Source: Verminephrobacter eiseniae EF01-2 (GTDB taxonomy: Bacteria > Pseudomonadota > Gammaproteobacteria > Burkholderiales > Burkholderiaceae_C). From it: 64,000 nt of DNA. How positions within the stretch are numbered: the first letter of the stretch is position 1; each line of letters starts with the position of its first letter. Shown here piece by piece: positions 17,088 to 25,319 of the stretch. The stretch spans positions 3,646,501-3,710,500 of the forward strand of contig NC_008786.1 of assembly GCF_000015565.1 (NCBI RefSeq), written 5' to 3'. The notes beneath the pieces were generated by a model. That model had not been told where the DNA came from. It did not search any database and saw only the letters and a program-made list of their open reading frames with translations. The position numbers were made by a program, and so were the translations under genes.

Positions 17088-18170
17088 ATGCAGCGTCGTT
17101 CCATCATCAAACATGCCGGCATCGCCGGCGTGCTGGCCGCAGGCGTAGCGCCTGCCGTCCACGCGCAGGCCGCCATCCGCTGGCGTCTGGCTTCGAGCTT
17201 TCCCAAGTCGCTGGACACCATTTACGGCTATGCAGAAGTGTTCTCCAAGGCCGTCAAAGCCATGACGGGCGGCAAGTTTGAAATCTCCGTGCATGCCGGC
17301 GGCGAGTTGATGCCGCCCTTTGGCGTGGTCGATGGCGTGCAGCAAGGCACCGTGGAACTGGCGCATACCGTGCCGTACTACTTCTATGGCAAGAACCCGG
17401 CGTTTGCACTGGGATCGGCCGTGCCCTTCGGCTTCAACGCCCGCCAGATGAACGCCTGGATGATGCACGGCAACGGGCGCAAGCTGATGAACGAGTTCTA
17501 CGGCGCCTACAACATCATCAGCTTTCCTGGCGGCAACACCGGCGCACAGATGGGCGGCTGGTACCGCAAGGAAATCAAGTCCCCCGCCGACTTCAAGGGC
17601 ATGAAGATGCGCCTCGGGGGCGGCCTGATCGGCGAAGTGATGCAAAAGCTCGGCGCCGTGCCGCAAAGCATCCCCGGCGGTGAAATCTACCAGGCACTGG
17701 AAAAAGGCACGCTCGACGCCGCTGAATGGGTCGGCCCCTACGACGACCAGAAACTGGGCTTTCACAAGGTGGCCCCGTACTACTACTACCCCGGCTGGTG
17801 GGAGGGCGGTCCGGAGATATCGCTGTACATCAACCAGAAAGCCTTCGACAGCCTGTCGGCGGACAACAAGGCCATCGTCGAAGCCGCCGCCGGCATGGCC
17901 CATGGCGACATGCTGGCCAAGTACGACGCGCTGAACCCCACGGCCCTCAAACAACTGCTGGCCGCCCAAGCCAAGGTGCTGCGGTTCTCGCCGGCCGTGC
18001 TCGACGCCTCGTTCAAAGCCTCGATGGAAGTGTTCGCAGAAAACGACGCCAAAAGCCCTGAGTGGAAGAAGATCTACGCCGACATGCGCACCTTCCAGCG
18101 CGACCAGATCCTGTGGTTCCGCGTTGCCGAAGGGCATTACGACAACTTCATGGCGGTGCAGAAGATCTAG
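17088..18170 (+). CDS. TRAP transporter solute receptor, TakP/DctP type (copy 1)
   Basis: 360 residues with a signal peptide ([17 protein letters not shown]...HAQ). The segments [27 protein letters not shown] and [12 protein letters not shown] closely recall TakP, the 2-oxo acid (pyruvate)-binding receptor of Rhodobacter, so a 2-oxo acid or other monocarboxylate ligand is likely. It acts in the periplasm. No TRAP membrane subunits (DctQ/DctM) are nearby, so the permease must be encoded elsewhere or be absent. Its TAG stop codon is the first three bases of palindromic repeat copy 3. A near-identical second copy follows at 18425. Upstream is GGAGAAAAAACCTC. Confidence 0.9.
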   Translation: [360 protein letters not shown]

Positions 18171-18330
18171 TGTCGCGTCACCGATCATCTGTCGGTCTGC
18201 GCTGGCCATCGAAGCGCATCGCGGCGTTGCATCGCTTGCCAATACACTCGGTATTGGCTGCGCGATGCGCCTTGCGCTGCGCTCCGATGGCTGCGCGCAG
18301 CCTACGACATCTGATTGGTGACGCGACACT
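18168..18330 (+). repeat. Palindromic repeat, copy 3 (overlaps dctP stop)
   Basis: The left terminus TAGTGTCGCG begins exactly at the stop codon of the first TRAP receptor gene. The right terminus is GGTGACGCGACACT with the final A missing, and it carries one substitution (GATTGGTG instead of GATCGGTG) shared with copy 4. It is part of the duplicated unit. As a long hairpin directly after the stop codon it could also act as an mRNA 3' stabiliser or terminator. Confidence 0.9.
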
Positions 18331-18424
18331 GGCCGAAAAAATCGACCGGCTTTGCGCCGGGTCTTGGGCGTGCAAGGCCGGGTGTGGACGAAGGGGCTGG
18401 CCAAGGCATCGGAGAAAAATCCTC

Positions 18425-19507
18425 ATGCAGCGTCGTTCCATCATCAAACATGCCGGCATCGCCGGCGTGCTGGCCGCAGGCGCAGCGCCTGCCGTCCACG
18501 CGCAGACCGCCATCCGCTGGCGTTTGGCTTCGAGCTTTCCCAAGTCGCTGGACACCGTCTACGGCGGCGCAGAAGTGTTCTCCAAGGCCGTCAAAGCCAT
18601 GTCGGGCGGCAAGTTTGAAATCTCCGTGCATGCCGGCGGCGAGTTGATGCCGCCCTTTGGCGTGGTCGATGGCGTGCAGCAAGGCACCGTGGAACTGGCG
18701 CATACCGCGCCGTACTACTTCTATGGCAAGAACCCGGCGTTTGCACTGGGATCGGCCGTGCCCTTCGGCTTCAACGCCCGCCAGATGAACGCCTGGATGA
18801 TGCACGGCAACGGCCGCAAGCTGATGAACGAGTTCTACGGCGCCTACAGCATGATCAGCCTTCCCTGCGGCAACACCGGCGCACAGATGGGTGGCTGGTA
18901 CCGCAAGGAAATCAAGTCCCCCGCCGACTTCAAGGGCATGAAGATACGCCTCGGTGGCGGCCTGATCGGCGAAGTGATGCAAAAGCTCGGCGCCGTGCCG
19001 CAAAGCATCCCCGGCGGTGAAATCTACCAGGCGCTGGAAAAAGGCACGCTCGACGCCGTTGAATGGGTTGGCCCCTACGACGACCAGAAACTGGGCTTCC
19101 ACAAGGTGGCCCCGTACTACTACTACCCCGGCTGGTGGGAAGGCGGCCCGGAGGTAGCGCTGTACATCAACCAGAAAGCCTTCGACAGCCTGTCGGCGGA
19201 CAACAAGGCCATCGTCGAAGCCGCTGCCGGCATGGCCCATGGCGACATGCTGGCCAAATACGACGCGCTGAACCCCGTGGCCCTCAAACGGCTGCTGGCC
19301 GCCCAAGCCAAGGTGCTGCGGTTCTCGCCGGCCGTGCTCGACGCCTCGTTCAAAGCCTCGATGGAAGTGTTCGCAGAAAACGACGCCAAAAGCCCTGAGT
19401 GGAAGAAGATCTACGCCGACATGCGCACCTTCTTGCGCGACCAGATCCTGTGGTTCCGTGTCGCCGAAGGGCATTACGACAACTTCATGGCGGTGCAGAA
19501 GATCTAG
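18425..19507 (+). CDS. TRAP transporter solute receptor, TakP/DctP type (copy 2, tandem duplicate)
   Basis: 360 residues, differing from copy 1 at 17 positions by my direct comparison (about 95% identical). Differences include Ala28 to Thr, Tyr48 to Gly, a YNIISFPGG to YSMISLPCG change, and EISLY to EVALY. The predicted signal peptide and ligand-domain motifs are intact, so both copies appear functional. The ribosome-binding context (GGCATCGGAGAAAAATCCTC) is duplicated too. A longer in-frame reading from 18062 runs through the repeat and is not a real fusion. The changes near the ligand cleft could alter specificity; that is inference. Confidence 0.9.
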   Translation: [360 protein letters not shown]

Positions 19508-19668
19508 TGTCGCGTCACCGATCATCTGTCGGTCTGCGCTGGCCATCGAAGCGCATCGCGGCGTTGCATCGCTTGCCAATACAGATCGGTATTGGCTGCG
19601 CGATGCGCCTTGCGCTGCGCTCCGATGGCTGCGCGCAGCCTACGACATCTGATTGGTGACGCGACACT
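19505..19668 (+). repeat. Palindromic repeat, copy 4 (overlaps second dctP stop)
   Basis: The junction with the coding end is identical to copy 3: the TAG stop is the first three bases of the element, and the right end again lacks the final A. The central loop differs (CCAATAC-AGATCG-GTATTGG), still preserving the inner stem, which suggests the hairpin is maintained while the loop drifts. Confidence 0.9.
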
Positions 19669-19919
19669 GGCCGAAGGAATCATCCGAAATCATCCGGTCT
19701 TGCGCCGGGTTTGGGGCGTACTTCATCGGTTCCGCCCCGATTTTTGGGGATGCCTGCAGAAGTCCTGATGACGGTGTGTTTCCGGAAATTTTCGCTCCCC
19801 CGGCCCCCGTTCTTTCAAGAATCTGCCCGCCGTACACCGGCTTCCTCCCTCCCTCTCTCGTATCCTTTTTCCGTATGCGGCGCGGCCCAGTGTAGATCGC
19901 CTTGCCGGGGTTGAACAGT
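19669..19919. other. Non-coding stretch after repeat copy 4
   Basis: No gene is supported. It begins with the tail of the duplicated unit and contains low-information sequence with a C/T-rich patch around 19840-19865 (TTCCTCCCTCCCTCTCTCG). Together with the broken BON gene, the region between the receptor genes and the SulP gene looks decayed. Confidence 0.4.
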
Positions 19920-20376
19920 CTTGTGAAACCTTGAACAACCCCCCTTTGGGGCGCCATAACGACCCATTGGCTGCCCACCGACGTCACGCCGCTGACGGCT
20001 TTGGCGCTGGTCTCGGCGCGGCTGCGGGCAACGGGTCGATGGCGCAGGTCCGTCCCATGTCACTGTGCCGTTCACCGTGTCGACATCCATCCCGACCGCG
20101 CCCGGGTCTTGGCGCAGTGCGGCGCTGGCCTGGGCGGCAATGGCGGCGTCATCCATCGCGGCCATCACGCAGGCGGCTGTCGGTCTGCGCCCGATTCGGC
20201 ATGGGCTGCGCCTTGTTTTCCAAGCCCGGCCCGGTTTTCCCGGCGACGGGGTGCTGGTTTTCCTCTGCTGCGTGCTCCTCTTTGCCGCAGGCTGCAAGGC
20301 CCCAGGCCAGTGCGCTCACGGCCAGGATGCTGGCGATGCGGGGTGCTTGGCAGGCGGTGGTTTTCAACTCGTTCAT
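19920..20376 (-). pseudogene. Frameshifted BON-domain lipoprotein
   Basis: The start at 20376 has a good AAGGAG and encodes MNELKTT... followed by a lipobox (ALAWGLAAC) and a charged, Glu/Lys-rich mature region. The reading then breaks. A second frame (about 20000-20180) supplies MDDAAIAAQASAALRQDPG and VDTVNGTVTWDG. A third frame (about 19935-20010) supplies AETSAKAVSGVTSVGSQWVV. Together these read like an intact BON domain (envelope/phospholipid-binding fold), so at least two frameshifts separate the pieces. Either a genuine pseudogene or two base-calling errors would explain it. The 3' limit is approximate. Confidence 0.65.
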
Positions 20377-20524
20377 ATGGTTACTCCTTTGCCGGGTTTG
20401 CAGTCTGGGTCGCAGCGCACGGCCGCCGGGTCGGACGGCGCTGAAGTGTTTGTAGGACGGCGCCGCCAAGTTCCCCGGCCTGCCCGCAAACCAAGGCCGA
20501 CATGGTGATGCGCGACAATCGGCC

Positions 20525-22240
20525 ATGAATTTGTCATCGCTGACCCGCTGGCTGCCCTTTCTCGCTTGGCCCCGACCCGACCGCCAACTGCTCAAAGGGG
20601 AGTTCTGGGCCGGCATGACGGTGGGGCTGTTGCTGGTGCCGCAAGGCGTGGCCTATGCCGCGCTGGCCGGTATGCCCTTGGTCACCGGGATTTATGCCTC
20701 GTTGATTCCGGCATTGGTCGCCGTGCTGTTCAGTTCCTCCACCCGCCTGGGGGTGGGGCCTACGGCACTGACCAGTTTGTTGATCGGGGCCGCGCTCACC
20801 GGGCTGGCCGAGCCCGGCAGCGCCCAGTGGGTGGCGCTGGCGGCGTGGATGGCGCTGTTCTCGGGCTTGTTGCAGTTGGTGATGGGGTTGGCGCGTTTTG
20901 GCTGGCTGCTCAATCTGATCACCTCGCCGGTGCTCAGCGGTTTTACGCAGGCGGCTGCGCTGCTGATCCTGGGCTCGCAACTGCGATCGCTCACCGGCCT
21001 GCGGGCCACCGACTGGGGGGCGCTGTGGTCCACACCATCGCCGGGTTTGTTTGACCTGACTGCGGCGGCCTTCGGCCTGGGCAGCCTGGCGCTGTTGCTG
21101 TTGGCGCGGCGCTGGCGGCCGCATTTTCCGACCGCCATCGTGGTGGTGGGGGCGGCTGGCGCATCGAGTTGGGCCTTGGGCTATGCCGACGCCGGTGGCG
21201 CTGTGGTGGGCGCATTGCCTTCGGGTCTGCCCGCCCTGTACTGGCCGGGCGCTCTGCCCTGGTCCAGTTTCTCGGCCCTGGTGATGCCGGTGCTCGTGGT
21301 GACGCTGGTGAGTTTTCTGGAGACAGCCTCCAGTGCCAAGGTGGAGAGCCAGCGCTCGGGCGTGCAATGGGACGAAAACCAGGATCTGATCGGCCAGGGT
21401 CTGGGCAAGATCAGCAGCGGTCTGTGCGGCAGCTTTGCCACCAGCGCTTCGTTTTCGCGCTCGGCCATCAACCTGTATGCCGGCGCCAAGAGCGGCTGGG
21501 CCACGTTGTTTGCCATCGCGCTGGTGCTGCTGGTGCTGCTGTGGCTGACACCGGCGCTATACCATGTGCCGCAGTCCGTGCTGGCGGCCGTGGTGGTCAC
21601 GGCGGTGACCAGCCTGATCCGGCCCGCAGTGCTGACGAGGCTGTGGCGGGTGTCGCATGTGGAGGCCGTGATCGGCGGCGTGACCTTTGCGCTGACGCTG
21701 GCCACGGCACCGCGCATGTACTGGGGCGTGCTGGCGGGCCTGCTGATGAATCTGAGCCATTTTCTGTACCTGCGGCTGCACCCCCGCATCATCGAGGCGG
21801 GCCTGCATCCGGATGGCAGCATGCGCGATCGCCATCTGTGGCAGTTGCCCCCGCTCGCGCCACGGCTGCTGGCGTTGCGCATGGATGCCGCGCTCGATTT
21901 TGCCTCCGCCAACGCGTTGGAGCGGCGGGTGACCGAGCACCTGGCTGCGCATCCGCAGGTGCTGCACCTGTGCCTGTTGGCCCAGTCCATCAACCGCATC
22001 GACGTGACCGGGGTGGAGACCTTTGCGCAGTTGCTGGCGCTGATGCAGTCCAGGGGCGGGATGCTGCACCTGAGCGGCCTGAAACTGCCGGTAGAGCAGG
22101 TGCTGCGCCAGGCCGGACTGCTGGCGCCGTGCGCCGGGCTGGCCATGTACCGCACCGACGCCGAGGCGCTGCAGGCGTTGCAACAACTGTCGCAATTGCC
22201 ACGACCGGATCTCGAGCCTGGGCCGATGGCCCGGGTCTGA
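20525..22240 (+). CDS. SulP-family anion transporter with C-terminal STAS domain
   Basis: 571 residues. The N-terminal two thirds are strongly hydrophobic with the SulP opening (GMTVGLLLVPQGVAYAALAGMPLVTGIYAS) and the conserved segment FLETASSAKVESQRSGVQWDENQDLIGQG...SFATSASFSRSAIN. Residues about 440-560 form a STAS domain (INRIDVTGVETF). It is an inner-membrane transporter, by family for sulfate, bicarbonate or dicarboxylates; the ligand cannot be assigned. It stands alone, with the GGDEF-like gene about 70 bp downstream. Confidence 0.92.
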   Translation: MNLSSLTRWLPFLAWPRPDRQLLKGEFWAGMTVGLLLVPQGVAYAALAGMPLVTGIYASLIPALVAVLFSSSTRLGVGPTALTSLLIGAALTGLAEPGSAQWVALAAWMALFSGLLQLVMGLARFGWLLNLITSPVLSGFTQAAALLILGSQLRSLTGLRATDWGALWSTPSPGLFDLTAAAFGLGSLALLLLARRWRPHFPTAIVVVGAAGASSWALGYADAGGAVVGALPSGLPALYWPGALPWSSFSALVMPVLVVTLVSFLETASSAKVESQRSGVQWDENQDLIGQGLGKISSGLCGSFATSASFSRSAINLYAGAKSGWATLFAIALVLLVLLWLTPALYHVPQSVLAAVVVTAVTSLIRPAVLTRLWRVSHVEAVIGGVTFALTLATAPRMYWGVLAGLLMNLSHFLYLRLHPRIIEAGLHPDGSMRDRHLWQLPPLAPRLLALRMDAALDFASANALERRVTEHLAAHPQVLHLCLLAQSINRIDVTGVETFAQLLALMQSRGGMLHLSGLKLPVEQVLRQAGLLAPCAGLAMYRTDAEALQALQQLSQLPRPDLEPGPMARV

Positions 22241-22309
22241 GCGCCGCCGGATGGCTTTGTGCCGTCTGACGCACTGCTACACTGCAAGCCAACTTTTTGG
22301 GCTTGACCG

Positions 22310-23071
22310 GTGTCTGACTCTGCGGCCTCTTCTTTCGTGGATCTGCGCGACCTGCGCCTGGATGCGGCCCATGCGCTGCTGGCCCAGGCAGGCGGCTACC
22401 AGACCGCCTGGCAGGGCGCAACGGCGCCTGCGCGTTACTTGCAGGGCCTGATCGACGGCCTGTGCGAACTGTCCCTTCTGGACCCCCTGACGGGCCTGGC
22501 CAGCCGCAGGCAGTTGCAGGCAGTGCAAGAGCGCGAGATCGACCGCGTGACCCGCTCGGGCGAGACCGCCTTGCTGCTGATGCTCGCCATCGACCATTCC
22601 AAGCCACTGAGCGACAGGCCCGAGCACCGGGCCGGCGCCATGGTGCTGCAATCGGTGGCCCGCACACTCAGCGCCTGCCTGCGCCCCATGGACACCCTGG
22701 CGTGCTGTGGCGACGCCGCCTTCGCCGTGGTTCTGCCCGCTTGCCATGCCGGGTTCGGCCAGGTGGTGGCCGAGCGCATCCGGCGCGTCGTGGCGAACGC
22801 GCCGATCCAGCTCTCGGCCGCAGTGGCGCTGGATGTCACGGTGAGCATCGGCGGCGCGTTTGCGCTGCCGGGGCTGCGCTCGACGGCACGGCTGTGGAGC
22901 GACCGGGCCGAGCAGCAACTCGCCCAGGCCCGATCGGCAGGCTGCAACCGCATCAGCATCGAGGCGCAGGCCGACAGCACCGTCAGCGCCGAAGAAAAAA
23001 GCCTGTTGTTTGGCCCGCGCCGCCCTCCGCCCTCGGGCTGCTCGCTGGACCCGGCCGACAATGCCTATTGA
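22310..23071 (+). CDS. Degenerate GGDEF-domain protein
   Basis: 253 residues starting at GTG. The fold markers of a diguanylate cyclase are present (DPLTGLASRRQL, MLAIDHSKPLSD, VTVSIGGAF). The active-site GGDEF, however, reads GDAAF at residues 134-138, and the metal-binding IDxFKxxND is altered to IDHSKPLSD, so cyclase activity is not expected. It may bind nucleotide or act as a regulatory partner. The gene ends inside the first possible start of the downstream MinD-like gene, suggesting co-expression. Confidence 0.8.
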   Translation: MSDSAASSFVDLRDLRLDAAHALLAQAGGYQTAWQGATAPARYLQGLIDGLCELSLLDPLTGLASRRQLQAVQEREIDRVTRSGETALLLMLAIDHSKPLSDRPEHRAGAMVLQSVARTLSACLRPMDTLACCGDAAFAVVLPACHAGFGQVVAERIRRVVANAPIQLSAAVALDVTVSIGGAFALPGLRSTARLWSDRAEQQLAQARSAGCNRISIEAQADSTVSAEEKSLLFGPRRPPPSGCSLDPADNAY

Positions 23072-23081
23072 AAGTCAGACG

Positions 23082-23936
23082 ATGAGCGCCGCGCCGTCCC
23101 TCCCACCCGCAGCGCCAGCCGCCCCGGCTGGACCGGCCGCAGCGGTGTCCGCCGGCTCGGCGGGCGCCCGCATCATTGCGGTGACCAGCGGCAAGGGCGG
23201 GGTTGGCAAGACCTTCGTTTCGGCCAACCTGGCAGCGGCCCTGGCCCGCACCGGCCAGCGCGTGCTGGTGCTCGATGCCGACCTGGGCCTGGCCAACCTC
23301 GACGTGATGCTGAACCTGCACCCCAAGACCACGTTGCACGATGTCTTTACCGGCAAGGCCAGGCTCGAAGACGCCGTGATGACCACCCCCGGCGGGTTCG
23401 ACGCGCTGCTGGCCGGCTCGGGCATGGCCGAGTATTCGCGCCTGACGCCCGAGGTGCGCAGCCAGTTCCTGAGCGTGATCGAGGCGCTCACGCCGCGCTA
23501 CGACCTGCTGCTGCTCGACACCGGCGCCGGTATTTCTGACCTGGTGCTGTTTTCGGTGTCGCTGGCTTGCGAGGTGCTGATCGTGGCCACGCCCGAGCCC
23601 ACCTCGCTGACGGACGCCTATGCCGCCATCAAGGTGCTGGCCATGCAGCAAAAGCGCCAGCATGTGCGCATGGTCATCAACCAGGCCACACGCCCGGGCG
23701 ACGGCCGAGCCATCACCGGCCAGTTGCAACAGGTGCTCGACCGCTTCATCAGCACCGAATCGGGCCACCCGATGCGCCTGATCCACATGGGCGACATTCC
23801 GTCCGACCCGTCCGTGCGCGATGCCGTGATGCGCCGCCATCTGCTGCTACTGCAAACCCCCGGCTGCCCGGCCGCCCTGGCCATTGCCCAATTGGCCAAC
23901 AAGATCGAAACCACATTGCTCGTGCCCGCAGCCTGA
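23082..23936 (+). CDS. MinD/ParA-family ATPase (FlhG/FleN-like)
   Basis: 284 residues from ATG 23082 (ATG 23061 is an alternative). An Ala/Pro-rich N-terminal extension is followed by the deviant Walker A SGKGGVGKT (residues 36-44), DADLGLANLDVMLN, LLLLDTGAGISDLVLF and the segment TPEPTSLTDAYAAIKVL. That last segment is typical of FlhG/FleN rather than the septum-site MinD. By family it would control flagellar number and placement together with FlhF, but no flagellar genes are in the window. Its partner may be the inactive GGDEF protein just upstream. Confidence 0.85.
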   Translation: MSAAPSLPPAAPAAPAGPAAAVSAGSAGARIIAVTSGKGGVGKTFVSANLAAALARTGQRVLVLDADLGLANLDVMLNLHPKTTLHDVFTGKARLEDAVMTTPGGFDALLAGSGMAEYSRLTPEVRSQFLSVIEALTPRYDLLLLDTGAGISDLVLFSVSLACEVLIVATPEPTSLTDAYAAIKVLAMQQKRQHVRMVINQATRPGDGRAITGQLQQVLDRFISTESGHPMRLIHMGDIPSDPSVRDAVMRRHLLLLQTPGCPAALAIAQLANKIETTLLVPAA

Positions 23937-24266
23937 TACCTTTGGCTTGGGGTCTTGGGGTCTTGGCGACATGCGGCAGCGCCTGCTTGGCCGCGCTTGA
24001 CGGCCATCGTGGCGCTGCCGCCCCGCAGCGCGCTGGCGCCGTTGCGCCGTGCTCAGCACCCCATGGGCAGGACAGGCGCGGCGCCGGCGGCCCGATGACC
24101 CTTCTGGCCCTGCGGCCGCCCTGTAGGGAGAAACCCGGGTTTAACGAAAAACAAATACCCCGCTTCGTCTGCACACACTAAATTCACGCCCTTACCAGCG
24201 CACTGGTCCATGGCGTGATCCCGGCGTTGCTGCTTGCAGCGGTTATCGACACAGAGGCAAGAAACC
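23937..24266. other. Intergenic region upstream of the second sugar ABC operon
   Basis: About 330 bp without a recognisable gene. It contains a short 8-bp tandem repeat (TTGGGGTC twice, near 23945) and an AT-richer stretch at 24135-24185 that could hold the promoter of the downstream operon. No clear operator or -35/-10 pair can be assigned. Confidence 0.4.
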
Positions 24267-25253
24267 ATGACGGCAACACGATTCGTTGGGCAGCTCAACC
24301 AAGAGAAGATCGTGTTCGGCCTGACGCTCTTGCTGTTCATCGGATTCGCGTCCACGCTGCCGAATTTCCTCGCCGCGGCCAACATCTTGTCGTTGCTGCG
24401 CAGCGTTGCGGTGCTCGGCATGCTGGGCTTGGGCATGCTGATCGTGGTGCTCGGGCGCGGGGTCGATCTCTCGCTCGTCGCCACGATGGCGATCTCGGTC
24501 GCGTGGAGCGTGCAGTTGGTCCATCGCGGCGTCCCTGTGGGCCTTGCGTTGGCCATCGGATTGGCGCTGGCGCTCGTCGTCGGGCTGGTGAATGGTCTGC
24601 TGGTGGCCTATGCGGAGATTCCGCCGCTCTTCGCAACGCTGGCGATGGGCACCCTGGTCTACGGGTTTGGCCGGGCGCATCTGATCACCGGCACCGACGT
24701 GGTGTATGTGCCGCAGGGCATGGGATGGGTTCTTGCGCTCGGACAGGGGGCGCTGCTGGGCGTGCCCATGCCCATCGTCATGGCAGCGCTGTGCGCGCTG
24801 GTCTGCTATCTCTTGCTTCGGTACACCAAGGCCGGCCAATTCGTCTTTGCCGTGGGGGACAACCTGAAAGCCGCCCGCATCGGGGCCATCGCCGTGCGGC
24901 CGATCCTGACGCTGCAGTACGGCCTGTCCGGCGCCATCGCATTCTTTGCCGGGGTGATCACCGCAACCTCGGTGCAGGCGATGAACACGCGGATCGTCAA
25001 TTCCAACCTGATCTATGACGTCCTTTTGGTCGTGATTCTGGGCGGTGTCGGATTGAGTGGCGGCAAGGGCAGTGTGCGCAACGTCATCGTTGGCACCTTG
25101 CTCATTGGCGTGCTGCTCAACGGGATGACGATCATGGACATCCAGTACACGGTCCAGAACGTCATCAAAAGCATGATCTTGCTGATCGCCATCGTGGCCG
25201 ACAGCATCGTCAATCCCCGCGATGAGCAAACCGGGCAGCAGGGCGATATCTGA
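24267..25253 (+). CDS. Sugar ABC transporter permease (first permease of second operon)
   Basis: 328-residue RbsC/YtfT-type permease with about nine to ten membrane segments. The ribose-permease signature is present as VLGRGVDLSLVATMAI, and the coupling region as ILGGVGLSGGKGSV. The start ATG 24267 has GAGG upstream. It is the first gene of an operon that continues through a binding protein, a second permease fused to a propeller, a free propeller, the ATPase and an alcohol dehydrogenase. Two different permeases in one operon suggest a heterodimeric membrane channel. Confidence 0.9.
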   Translation: MTATRFVGQLNQEKIVFGLTLLLFIGFASTLPNFLAAANILSLLRSVAVLGMLGLGMLIVVLGRGVDLSLVATMAISVAWSVQLVHRGVPVGLALAIGLALALVVGLVNGLLVAYAEIPPLFATLAMGTLVYGFGRAHLITGTDVVYVPQGMGWVLALGQGALLGVPMPIVMAALCALVCYLLLRYTKAGQFVFAVGDNLKAARIGAIAVRPILTLQYGLSGAIAFFAGVITATSVQAMNTRIVNSNLIYDVLLVVILGGVGLSGGKGSVRNVIVGTLLIGVLLNGMTIMDIQYTVQNVIKSMILLIAIVADSIVNPRDEQTGQQGDI

Positions 25254-25319
25254 GCCTTGCGCTGATCCATTCCGGCTTCCATTCCCGCTTTCGACGACTT
25301 TCAACAAGGAGACACCAGC

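Larger units (their letters stand above)
17068..19730 (+). repeat. Direct tandem duplication of a ~1.34-kb unit (receptor gene + palindromic repeat)
   Basis: Unit 1 starts near 17068 (AAGGCATCGGAGAAAAA) and unit 2 near 18404 with the same sequence; the two gene starts are 1337 bp apart. Homology continues through the whole gene, the palindromic repeat and some 40-50 bp beyond (ACTGGCCGAA...GCGCCGGGT...GGGCGT). The duplication therefore happened after the repeat became joined to the 3' end of the gene. Confidence 0.85.

Noticed and set aside
18062..19507. An open frame joining the end of the first TRAP receptor, the repeat and the second receptor
   Set aside because: It starts out of frame inside copy 1 and reads through the palindromic repeat. 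The second gene has its own ribosome-binding site and start at 18425 identical to copy 1.
19815..20297. A 160-residue minus-strand protein as an independent gene
   Set aside because: Only its middle resembles a BON domain. The lipoprotein start and the domain end are in other frames, so it is part of one broken gene.
24212..24240. Sigma-54 promoter upstream of the second sugar operon
   Set aside because: GG and GC doublets can be spaced correctly but the -12 region reads CGGC rather than TTGC.
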